Positions 1-6,561 of a DNA stretch of 6,561 bases are shown here, piece by piece (within the stretch, counting starts at the first letter, position 1; each line of letters starts with the position of its first letter). The DNA lies in NCBI GenBank assembly GCA_903931355.1, contig CAIZCB010000216.1, forward strand, positions 1-6,561, written 5' to 3'. The translations under genes were made by a program, and so were the position numbers. Under the pieces are notes generated by a model. That model had not been told where the DNA came from. It searched no databases and worked only from the letters and a program-made list of their open reading frames with translations. This stretch comes from an uncultured Pseudomonadota bacterium (GTDB lineage: Bacteria; Pseudomonadota; Gammaproteobacteria; Methylococcales; Methylomonadaceae).

Positions 1-9
1 AAAGCCTTC

Positions 10-39
10 GCCGGAAACGCTACGCTTATTCCGGCCTAC
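10..39. repeat. REP-like extragenic palindrome
   Basis: GCCGGAA (10-16) and TTCCGGC (29-35) form a 7-base perfect stem around a 12-base loop, followed by CTAC. The arrangement of a GCCGGA arm, a CGCTTAT-type right side and a CCGGCCTAC tail resembles the REP (PU) consensus of enterobacteria, though the middle is shorter and mismatched. It sits outside genes, about 115 bases past the end of the glycosidase gene, where REPs usually occur. Only one copy is visible, so its dispersed nature is inferred. The rest of 1-154 holds no gene I can support. Confidence 0.5.
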
Positions 40-80
40 CAATCACTAGCGCTCACCGTGCTCAGCGAAACAACGGGATA

Positions 81-113
81 ACAAAAGAAAAGTAATTTCC
101 AAACATACTTTTC
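81..113 (-). terminator. Candidate transcription terminator after the GH3 gene
   Basis: An 8-base perfect inverted repeat (GAAAAGTA at 113-106 and TACTTTTC at 94-87 on the minus strand) surrounds an 11-base loop and runs directly into TTTTGTT. It starts about 40 bases after the glycosidase's TAG, where a terminator would be expected. The stem is AT-rich with only two G-C pairs, so it would be a weak intrinsic terminator. An additional 8-base inverted pair (62-69 with 142-149, TCAGCGAA/TTCGCTGA) brackets it and could form the base of a larger structure. Confidence 0.4.
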
Positions 114-154
114 CAAAAGCGATCAGAAGGAAGGCAAAAGCTTCGCTGAACTCG

Positions 155-2407
155 CTAGTTGACAGTAAAACTCACCGTTTGATTGCCAACCATTACTTTA
201 AACTCGCCCGGTTCAATCCGGCGTTTCATATCAACACCGATAAACGACATCGCTTCCGCAGGTAATTCAAAATTCAAGGTTTGCGTTTCGCCCGGTTCAA
301 GTTCAACTTTGGCATAGGCTTTTAGTTGTTTACTCGGTCTGGTGACTGAAGCCGCAACGTCATTCAAATAAACCAATACCGCTTCTTTACCGGTGATTTT
401 GCCGGTGTTTTTAACTTCAACACTGACCTCAATCCCCTCACCTAACTTGATTTGCTCATGACTCAAGCGCAAACCGGTGGTTTCAAACTGGGTGTAGCTC
501 AAGCCGTGTCCGAATGGGTATAAAGGCTTGTATTGGTTGGTTTCGTAGCTTTCAATCGGTTTATGATCGTAAAGCACGATGTCGTTGGTGTTGCGTGGGT
601 AGGAAATTGGCAATTTAGCACTTGGATTAACATCGCCAAATAAAATATCCGCCATCGCTACCCCGCCTTCCATGCCTGGCAAGAAGCCTAAAACCACGGC
701 GTTAGCTTGTTCGGCGATTTCGGTGATGATGCGTGGGCGACCGCCAAAGGTGACTAACACCACCGGTTTGCCGGTCGCAAAAATCGCTTTGGCTAATTGT
801 ATTTGTGGAAATGGCAGGTTTAAGGTTTCGATATTGCCGCTGGTTTCGGTGTAGGTGTTTTCGCCCAAGGCCAAAACTACTACATCGTGTTTGCGGGCTT
901 CGTTAACCGCTTGTTCGATGTTGATTTCTTCTTGATAGCTATTGCCACCAACATAAGTGACTTTGCCGCTGGTTTTTTGTTGAATCGCTTTTAACAAGCT
1001 TAATTTGTCTTTTGGATAGAAATGTTCATTGTCGCCTTGCCAAGTTAGCGTCCAGCCGCCGTTCATCACGCTTAATAAATTAGCAGTTGGGCCTGTGACT
1101 AAAATGCTGGCTTTTTTGCTGAGTGGTAATAAATGCTGATCGTTTTTGGCTAATACGATTGATTCTTGCGCAGCTTGGCGGTTAATCGCCACCGCTTCTT
1201 TAGTCGCAAAATTGCCCTCGACCGCAACTTCTGGCTCAGTGCGTTGGAATAAACCGGTTTGATATTTGACCCGCAAAATTCGCGTGACCGCCTCATCAAT
1301 TCGACTCACCGGCACTTCGCCGCTACGCGCTAAATCCAGCAACAAGTCGTAAAACGAAAAGTTAAATGGCACCATGCTCATATCAACCCCAGCCATCACC
1401 GCAATTTTCACTGCTTCGCGAGGTGAAGCCGCTAATTTATCGCGGGTATAAAGACGGATAATGTCTTCCCAATCAGAGACGGTAAAGCCGGTAAAACCTA
1501 ATTCGCCGCGTAAAATCGTTGTCAAATATTGGTAATTGGCGTGACCAGGAATACCATCCACCTCGCCAGAATTGACCATAATAGTTGGCGCACCGGCTTT
1601 GATACCAGCTTCAAAACTCGGCAAGAAATATTCCCGCAACATCCGCTCGCCTATCCAAGCTGGTGTGCGGTCTTTGCCATTTATCGGAAAGCTGTAGCCA
1701 ACATAATGTTTTAAACAAGTCGGCGCTTTGTCGGCGGCAGAAGCATCATCACCTTGATGGCCTTGGATAAAAGCACTGCCTAAGCTGCTGGCTAAATGTA
1801 CATCTTCGCCATAGGTTTCCCACAAACGCGGCCACAATGGTTGACGGCCTATGTCCATCACTGGCGAGAAATTCCAATCGATTCCCGAGGCTTTGACTTC
1901 ACGAGCGGCGATTTCACCTTCTTTGAATGACAAATCACGGTTAAACGTAGCGGCCATATTGATGGCTTGTGGAAACAGTACCGATTTGTCGGTGTAAGTC
2001 GCGCCATGAATCGCATCAACGCCGTAAATCACTGGAATTTTTAAGCGCGATTTTTCCGCCATGTTGCGGATGGTTTGCGTCATGCTGCGCCATTTTTCAA
2101 TCGGTTGGGCTTTGTTGTTCGGTGTGGATGGGGCATTAAGAATTGAACCGACATGATGCTGTAATACTGCATCTTCGAGTTTCGCCATATCAAACGGTTG
2201 ATCAACATCTTGACCATTTGGCACAGTCACAACGCTGACATCAATCTGGGTCATCTGCCCGACTTTTTCTTCCAAAGTCATTTGCGACAACAAAGCTTGG
2301 ACTTTTTCTTCTATAGCGTGATCGAGTGGTTGTGCATTCACAGTTGACTCCAGAAAAACAGCTAGAAAAATGGCTAAATAAATTTGAGTTTTCAAGACTT
2401 TCTTCAC
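155..2407 (-). CDS. Periplasmic GH3 beta-glucosidase / exo-beta-glucanase
   Basis: Family 3 glycoside hydrolase, complete at 750 aa, predicted to release glucose from the non-reducing end of beta-glucosides or beta-glucans in the periplasm. Residues 1-25 form a Sec signal peptide (Lys-Lys start, hydrophobic core, VNA before Gln26) without a lipobox Cys. The (beta/alpha)8 domain spans about 45-380 and carries VDAIHG (Asp131, His134), WPRLWETYGED (Arg194), KHY (Lys233-His234) and SDW, whose Asp312 is the expected nucleophile. The second domain (about 415-635) carries YTET, where Glu521 fits the acid/base, and ends in PFGHGLSYT (631-639). A fibronectin III-like domain (about 670-742) closes the protein. 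WTLTWQG (Trp456) and YTET resemble barley exoglucanase ExoI more than E. coli BglX, so broad beta-1,3/1,4 exo-activity is inferred. The GTG start is chosen because it gives an intact signal peptide, but no clear Shine-Dalgarno precedes it; a TTG four codons downstream is the alternative. It lies 88 bases after the pump gene, same strand. The family is sure; the substrate is not. Confidence 0.95.
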   Translation of the reverse strand: MKKVLKTQIYLAIFLAVFLESTVNAQPLDHAIEEKVQALLSQMTLEEKVGQMTQIDVSVVTVPNGQDVDQPFDMAKLEDAVLQHHVGSILNAPSTPNNKAQPIEKWRSMTQTIRNMAEKSRLKIPVIYGVDAIHGATYTDKSVLFPQAINMAATFNRDLSFKEGEIAAREVKASGIDWNFSPVMDIGRQPLWPRLWETYGEDVHLASSLGSAFIQGHQGDDASAADKAPTCLKHYVGYSFPINGKDRTPAWIGERMLREYFLPSFEAGIKAGAPTIMVNSGEVDGIPGHANYQYLTTILRGELGFTGFTVSDWEDIIRLYTRDKLAASPREAVKIAVMAGVDMSMVPFNFSFYDLLLDLARSGEVPVSRIDEAVTRILRVKYQTGLFQRTEPEVAVEGNFATKEAVAINRQAAQESIVLAKNDQHLLPLSKKASILVTGPTANLLSVMNGGWTLTWQGDNEHFYPKDKLSLLKAIQQKTSGKVTYVGGNSYQEEINIEQAVNEARKHDVVVLALGENTYTETSGNIETLNLPFPQIQLAKAIFATGKPVVLVTFGGRPRIITEIAEQANAVVLGFLPGMEGGVAMADILFGDVNPSAKLPISYPRNTNDIVLYDHKPIESYETNQYKPLYPFGHGLSYTQFETTGLRLSHEQIKLGEGIEVSVEVKNTGKITGKEAVLVYLNDVAASVTRPSKQLKAYAKVELEPGETQTLNFELPAEAMSFIGVDMKRRIEPGEFKVMVGNQTVSFTVN

Positions 2408-2427
2408 TTCAAAATAACAAATGAGGC

Positions 2428-2460
2428 GGATTATCGGCCTGTTTAAGTATGCCGTAATCC
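2428..2460 (-). repeat. Inverted repeat in the leader of the GH3 gene
   Basis: Two 10-base arms (GGATTACGGC and GCCG-A-TAATCC on the minus strand) pair with a single bulged A and enclose a 12-base loop. The near edge is 20 bases upstream of the GTG start of the beta-glucosidase. No strong T-run follows, only the looser TCATTTGTTATTTTG, so it is at best a weak terminator. It may instead be an operator or an RNA structure in the leader. I found no convincing -10/-35 pair in this 88-base gap. Confidence 0.4.
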
Positions 2461-2487
2461 ATAAAAGGCGGTTATTTAATCACAGTC

Positions 2488-2507
2488 GATGCTGATTATT
2501 CAGCATC
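2488..2507 (-). repeat. Perfect hairpin spanning the pump's stop codon
   Basis: An 8-base perfect inverted repeat (GATGCTGA / TCAGCATC) encloses a four-base loop; on the minus strand the loop is ATAA and contains the pump gene's TAA stop. The stem therefore uses the last codons of the pump and the first bases after it. What follows (CGACTGTGATTAAATAACC) has no run of T, so this does not look like a standard intrinsic terminator. It could protect the 3' end of the efflux mRNA or slow the polymerase, which is inference. Confidence 0.55.
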
Positions 2508-5500
2508 AGGCACGTGTTGATGTTGTTTGGCGAGGATTAGATAAAACGCAGGCACTACAAATAAGGTGAACAAGGTGCCAATCCCTAGCCCCGTGGCAAT
2601 CACCAAACCAATATCAAAACGACTGGCCGCGCCCGGGCCGGAGGCGGTCAGCAATGGCAACATGGCGACGATCATCGCTACGGTGGTCATCAAGATGGGC
2701 CGTAAACGAATTTCTGCGGCTTGTTCTATGGCTTGTGTTTTCGATAAACCCGCTTCGATTTGCAGTTGATTGGCGAATTCGACAATCAAAATCCCATTTT
2801 TTGCCACTAAACCAATCAAGGTGATTAAACCGACTTGGGTGTAAATATTGATTGTGGCAAAGCCCAGCATCATAAATGCCAAGGCGCTGGCAATGGATAA
2901 CGGCACTGAGATTAGGATGATTAATGGATCACGCCAGCTTTCAAATTGGGCAGCGAGAACCAAATAGATGATTAACAAGGCCATGAAAAAGGTCACAATC
3001 AAAGCACTACCTTGTTGGGCGTATTGGCGTGATTCGCCGGTGTAATCGAAGCTAAAGCCACGCGGAAACAGCTCGGCGGCGATGGTTTCTAAGCCGGTCA
3101 TCGCATCGCCTAAGCCAACCCCGGGCAACATCAAGCCGTTGATGGTTAGGCTGTTAAGCTGTTGAAATTGAGTGCGTTTGCTGGGTTCAACCGAGTTTTC
3201 GATTTTAATCAACGATGACAGAGCCACTTGGCTGCCGGTGGCGCTGCGTAAATAGTAGTTATCCAGTTTGCTGGTGTCGAAGCGCGATAAATCATCGACT
3301 TGGGGAATCACTTTATAACTGCGTCCTTGCAAGCTGAAACGATTGACGTATTGGCCGCCCATTAAGGTGGCTAAGTTGCGACCAATATCTTGCATCGAAA
3401 TCCCTAAATCCGCGGCGCGATCACGATCAATCACTAAAGTGGCTTTCGGGCGATTGAAGTTGACGTCTTTCATTAAGAACGCAAACTTGCCGCTTTGCAT
3501 GGCTTTGTCGAGCAATTGGTCAGCAACTTGATCTAACTGGACGTAATCGGCATCGGTAGTAATCACAAATTGTAGCGGTAAACCACCGCCGGAACCTGGC
3601 AAACTCGGTCTTGGCACTACGGCGGTTTGGAAGCCAGCAATTTGTCCGACTTTGGCTTGTAATTCTGGTTGGACTTGGCTTTGTGAGCGTTTTCGTTCAA
3701 AACTGGAGGGCATTTTAAAGCCGCTAAATACGGTGCTGGTATCACCGCCAAAGCCCATTAACACAAAGCTTTCTTTGTATTCTGGGAAGGATTCAAACTG
3801 CTTAATCAGTTCTCTTGAATAGGTTTCGTTGTAATGCAAAGTCGCGGTTTGCGGGCCGTTGGCAATGGCGAACAAAATGCTTTGATCTTCGGTGGGTGCC
3901 AGTTCTTTGCTAGTTAGCATGAACATTAAATAGATACTGGCTAACACCATTAGGGCAAAGCCCATAATAGTCGCTGGATATTCGAGTAATTTGCGTAATA
4001 AGCGCAGGTAATGCTTGGCGAGTTGAGCAAACAAGTGTTCTACCGCCAATTCAAATCGGCCAGGTTTGCCTGAGTCTTTTAGGACTTTAGCGCTCATCAT
4101 CGGCGACAGGGTTAGCGCGACGATACCGGAAATTAATACTGCACCCGCTAATGAAAAAGCGAATTCGGTAAATAAAGTCCCGACCAAACCGCCCATAAAA
4201 CCAATCGGTGCGTAAACCGCGATTAAGGTGGTGGTCATTGCGATTACCGGCAAGCCCAATTCTCTTGCTCCCAGTAAAGCCGCTTGTAAGCGGGGTTTGC
4301 CGTGTTCAATGTGGCGGTGGATGTTTTCGACCATCACAATCGCGTCATCAACCACCAGACCAATCGCCAACACCATCGCTAACATGGTCAACAAATTAAT
4401 CGAAAAGCCCATCAGCAACATTAAAAAAGCACCGCCAATTAGCGATAAAGGCACGGTAACAGCCGGAATCACTGCCGCTCGTAACGAACCGAGTGATAAA
4501 AAAATCACTACTAAAACGATTAATACTGCTTCGATTAAGGTGCTAAAAACTTCGTGTATCGAATCTTCGATAAATTGGCTGGCGTCATAAGGCACTAGCA
4601 CCTGCATCGCATCCGGTAAATCGCGTTTTAGTTCAGTATTCAGTAGGTTTTTGACTGCTTTGGCGACTGTTAATGGATTAGCACCCGGCGCAGGCTCGAT
4701 GCCCATAAAAATCGCCATTTTGCCTTTGTACCAGTTGACGGTGTCGTAATCTTCGCTACCCAGTTCGGTATCGGCAATGTCCTGTAAGCGCACTAGGCTA
4801 CCGTTACGATTACTGACCACTAACTGCTTAAAGGCTTGTTCGTCGGCAGCATCGGTGGTGGCGCGTAAATCGACTTTGACGTAATTGCCTTTGGTGCCGC
4901 CAACGCCAGATAAATAATTGTTGGCGCGTAACACTTCGCTGACGTCATTGGCAGTCACGCCCAACGCTGCCATGCGATCAGGATCAAGCCAGACTCGCAT
5001 CGCAAAGGTTTTGTTACCGAGCATTTTGGCTTTACCCACGCCAGGTAAAGCCTGAATTTTGGGCTGGATTACCCGTAATAAATAATCACTCAATTGCGCG
5101 GCTTGTAAGGTTTCGCTGTACAAAGCCAAGTACATTAAAGCGGTACTTTCGCCAACTTGGGCGGTAATCACCGGATCTTCTGATTCTGCCGGTAACACAT
5201 TGCGCTGGCTGGCGACTTTGGCTTGAATTTCGGCAACGGCGGCGTTGGCATCGTAATTAAGCCGCATGTGGGCTTCGATGGTGGAATTGCCTTGGCGACT
5301 GGTTGAGGATAAATAATCGATGCCATCGGCTTCGGCAATCGCTTGTTGTAACGGCGTGGTGATAAAGCCTTTGACTAACTCGCTACTGGCACCCGGATAG
5401 GAAGTGGCGATAGTTACCACTGTGTTTTCGGTTTCAGGATATTGGCGCAGTTCTAAAGCGGTAATCGCTCGTAAACCCAATACCAAAATCAGCAAACTCA

Positions 5501-5549
5501 CCACGCTCGCCAATACGGGGCGGCGGATAAATAAATCGGTAAATTTCAC
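2496..5549 (-). CDS. RND multidrug efflux pump, inner-membrane subunit (MexI/AcrB-type, HAE1)
   Basis: Proton-driven resistance-nodulation-division exporter, 1017 aa, full length for the HAE1 family. It would take drugs or small metabolites from the periplasm or inner membrane and pass them through an adaptor and outer-membrane channel. The start reads MKFTDLFIRRPV, the usual family opening, followed by TM1 (about 12-30). A first porter half follows (about 35-330), then TM2-TM6 (about 335-485), TM7 (about 525-545), a second porter half (about 550-840) and TM8-TM12 (about 845-1007). All proton-relay residues are present: Asp401-Asp402 in TM4 (VVDDAIVMVEN), Lys917 in TM10 (LVAKNGILIVEF), and Arg948 and Thr955 (IRLRPILMTT), matching AcrB D407/D408, K940, R971 and T978 in order and spacing. 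From memory, the sequence follows Pseudomonas MexI more closely than AcrB. The GTG start is supported by GGGAG nine bases upstream. It follows the adaptor gene by 6 bases, so the two are co-translated. Substrate range cannot be read from the sequence. Confidence 0.97.
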   Translation of the reverse strand: MKFTDLFIRRPVLASVVSLLILVLGLRAITALELRQYPETENTVVTIATSYPGASSELVKGFITTPLQQAIAEADGIDYLSSTSRQGNSTIEAHMRLNYDANAAVAEIQAKVASQRNVLPAESEDPVITAQVGESTALMYLALYSETLQAAQLSDYLLRVIQPKIQALPGVGKAKMLGNKTFAMRVWLDPDRMAALGVTANDVSEVLRANNYLSGVGGTKGNYVKVDLRATTDAADEQAFKQLVVSNRNGSLVRLQDIADTELGSEDYDTVNWYKGKMAIFMGIEPAPGANPLTVAKAVKNLLNTELKRDLPDAMQVLVPYDASQFIEDSIHEVFSTLIEAVLIVLVVIFLSLGSLRAAVIPAVTVPLSLIGGAFLMLLMGFSINLLTMLAMVLAIGLVVDDAIVMVENIHRHIEHGKPRLQAALLGARELGLPVIAMTTTLIAVYAPIGFMGGLVGTLFTEFAFSLAGAVLISGIVALTLSPMMSAKVLKDSGKPGRFELAVEHLFAQLAKHYLRLLRKLLEYPATIMGFALMVLASIYLMFMLTSKELAPTEDQSILFAIANGPQTATLHYNETYSRELIKQFESFPEYKESFVLMGFGGDTSTVFSGFKMPSSFERKRSQSQVQPELQAKVGQIAGFQTAVVPRPSLPGSGGGLPLQFVITTDADYVQLDQVADQLLDKAMQSGKFAFLMKDVNFNRPKATLVIDRDRAADLGISMQDIGRNLATLMGGQYVNRFSLQGRSYKVIPQVDDLSRFDTSKLDNYYLRSATGSQVALSSLIKIENSVEPSKRTQFQQLNSLTINGLMLPGVGLGDAMTGLETIAAELFPRGFSFDYTGESRQYAQQGSALIVTFFMALLIIYLVLAAQFESWRDPLIILISVPLSIASALAFMMLGFATINIYTQVGLITLIGLVAKNGILIVEFANQLQIEAGLSKTQAIEQAAEIRLRPILMTTVAMIVAMLPLLTASGPGAASRFDIGLVIATGLGIGTLFTLFVVPAFYLILAKQHQHVPDAE

Positions 5550-5555
5550 GACGAA

Positions 5556-6561
5556 TTACTCCCGCTCACCTGGAGCTGGTTGGGTATCTATCGTCACCGG
5601 AATACCGTTTCGGAGTTTGATTTGTCCAGCGCTCACCACTTTATCACCGGCATTCAGGCCGCTGATGATCTCTACCCTGCCCGCTTTACTTTGGCCAGTT
5701 TCGACTTGACGGTTTTGGACGACATGGCCTTTGTCGGCGTTTTGGATTAGGAATACCGAGTTGCCATAAGGATTATAGGTAATCGCCGTATCAGGCAAGG
5801 TCAATACCGTGTTTTGCTGGCCTGAGTTAATCTGGACTTGCGCGAACATGCCTGGATGTAAGCGTTTGTCATTATTGCTTAGTGTGGCGCGAACTTTAAT
5901 GGCGCGGCTATTGGCTTCAATCGCTGGGCTGATGGCAATAATTTCACCGCTAAAATTATGCTCTGGATAAGCTTGTACGGTCGCGGTAATCGTTTGACCT
6001 TTGCTGAGCTGGCTGATATGGCGTTCCGGTAAGTTGAAATCGAGATAAATCGGGTCTAGTTTCTGCAAACTGACAATCGCGGTGCCTGGGGCTAGATATT
6101 GGCCTAAATCAACTTGGCGGATGCCTAGTTCACCACTAAACGGTGCGCGAATTTGTTTCTTATCAATTAAGGTTCTTTTGGCAGCGACAGCGGCGGTGGC
6201 TTGTTGCAAGGAGGCTTGGTTTTGATCGTAATCGGAACTGGAGATGAATTTTTTATCCAGCATTTTTTCACCGCGATTAAAGCGAACTTGGGCTAATTGC
6301 TGCTCTGCCAGTAAACCTTGTAACTCGGCGTAATCGGTTGCTGCATCTAATTCGACTAATAATTGACCTTGTTTGACTGCTTGTCCCGATTCAAAATCAA
6401 TGGCTTTAATTTTGCCAGTCACTTCATTGCTGACATTGACACCAGCAATGGCTGTTAAGCTGCCAACCGCAGATAATGAGCTAAGCCATTGTTCTTGCTT
6501 GACTTCGCTGGCGGCAACTACAGGTGGCGGTGGCAATTGAATATGACTAATGGCTTGATTG
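5556..6561 (-). CDS. RND efflux periplasmic adaptor (membrane fusion protein), 5' end beyond window
   Basis: HlyD/MexH-type adaptor that bridges the inner-membrane pump and a TolC-like channel. The reading frame is open to the right edge: eight codons (NQAISHIQ) precede a TTG at 6534-6536 that could be mistaken for the start, so this is a 5'-truncated gene of about 335 visible residues. The missing part should hold the signal peptide or membrane anchor. Counting from the first full visible codon, a lipoyl half-motif lies at about 46-73, an alpha-hairpin at about 74-132, the second lipoyl half (IRAPFSGELGIRQ) at about 137-168, a beta-barrel (about 170-245) and a membrane-proximal domain (about 250-325). 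At the hairpin tip the R-x3-M-x6-S pattern (RGEKMLDKKFIS) aligns with the Arg-Leu-Ser motif used by AcrA to grip TolC. This supports partnership with a TolC-family channel. Its TAA lies 6 bases before the pump's GTG, and the pump's ribosome site lies inside its last codons. Whether it is a lipoprotein cannot be seen here. Confidence 0.94.
   Translation of the reverse strand, partial: NQAISHIQLPPPPVVAASEVKQEQWLSSLSAVGSLTAIAGVNVSNEVTGKIKAIDFESGQAVKQGQLLVELDAATDYAELQGLLAEQQLAQVRFNRGEKMLDKKFISSSDYDQNQASLQQATAAVAAKRTLIDKKQIRAPFSGELGIRQVDLGQYLAPGTAIVSLQKLDPIYLDFNLPERHISQLSKGQTITATVQAYPEHNFSGEIIAISPAIEANSRAIKVRATLSNNDKRLHPGMFAQVQINSGQQNTVLTLPDTAITYNPYGNSVFLIQNADKGHVVQNRQVETGQSKAGRVEIISGLNAGDKVVSAGQIKLRNGIPVTIDTQPAPGERE
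5559..5563 (-). promoter_or_regulatory. Ribosome binding site of the RND pump gene
   Basis: On the minus strand GGGAG lies in the last two codons of the adaptor gene, with a nine-base gap to the pump's GTG. It supports GTG at 5547-5549 as the true start and shows that translation of the pump is tied to that of the adaptor. No ATG close by gives the conserved MKFTDLFIRRPV opening. Confidence 0.7.

Noticed and set aside
2474..2486. TGTGATTAAATAA on the minus strand as a CRP or FNR site upstream of the GH3 gene
   Set aside because: Only one half-site (TGTGA) is present; the matching TCACA or ATCAA half at the right distance is absent.
2408..2495. A sigma-70 promoter for the GH3 gene (for example CATACT as a -10)
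   Set aside because: No -35 element resembling TTGACA lies 16-18 bases upstream of any -10-like hexamer in the gap.
4228..4590. A 120-aa plus-strand open frame, and a second overlapping one at 4208-4399
   Set aside because: Both lie entirely antisense to the conserved TM2-TM6 region of the pump and have no recognisable domain; they are shadows of the real gene.
5404..5709. A 101-aa plus-strand open frame across the adaptor-pump junction
   Set aside because: Antisense to two well-supported genes, with composition typical of a reversed frame and no clear ribosome site or family match.
6534..6536. TTG as the start of the adaptor gene, giving a 326-aa protein beginning with PPPP
   Set aside because: The frame stays open to the window edge (NQAISHIQ upstream) and a start here would remove the export signal that every periplasmic adaptor needs. 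The gene is cut by the window edge.
1..6561. CRISPR array, tRNA or rRNA genes, insertion sequences, frameshifted genes
   Set aside because: No regularly spaced repeats, tRNA-like or rRNA segments or transposase frames were seen. The three genes fill the window with uninterrupted family-length frames, apart from the one cut by the window edge.

Overview
The window looks like an ordinary chromosomal stretch of a Gram-negative bacterium, most likely a gammaproteobacterium. The reasons are a tripartite-type RND efflux system of the MexH/MexI kind, a periplasmic family 3 glycosidase with a Sec signal peptide, and a REP-like palindrome whose arms and tail resemble the enterobacterial/pseudomonad REP (PU) family. 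Base composition looks moderate (about 45-50% GC by eye). A methanotroph or related lineage is possible, but this is only a guess; nothing in the window fixes the genus.

All three genes lie on the minus strand, so transcription runs from high to low coordinates. At the right edge (5556-6561) is the C-terminal part of an RND periplasmic adaptor (membrane fusion protein); its start lies outside the window. Six bases after its stop comes a complete inner-membrane RND pump (2496-5549, GTG start, 1017 aa) with the full proton-relay residue set. The two are clearly one operon. No outer-membrane channel gene follows the pump. Instead, after an 88-base gap holding two inverted repeats, comes a complete secreted/periplasmic family 3 beta-glucosidase / exo-beta-glucanase (155-2407, 750 aa). 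Positions 1-154 hold no gene but contain an AT-rich hairpin that could end transcription and a REP-like palindrome.

The adaptor and pump would form the inner-membrane and periplasmic parts of a proton-driven exporter and need a TolC-type channel encoded elsewhere, possibly upstream of this window. The glycosidase is a periplasmic sugar-releasing enzyme with no obvious mechanistic link to the pump. It may be read through from the efflux operon or have its own promoter in the 88-base gap. I found no convincing new system: the protein-coding content is well-known families, and the points worth checking are in the intergenic DNA, the unusual gene order and the active-site type of the glycosidase.
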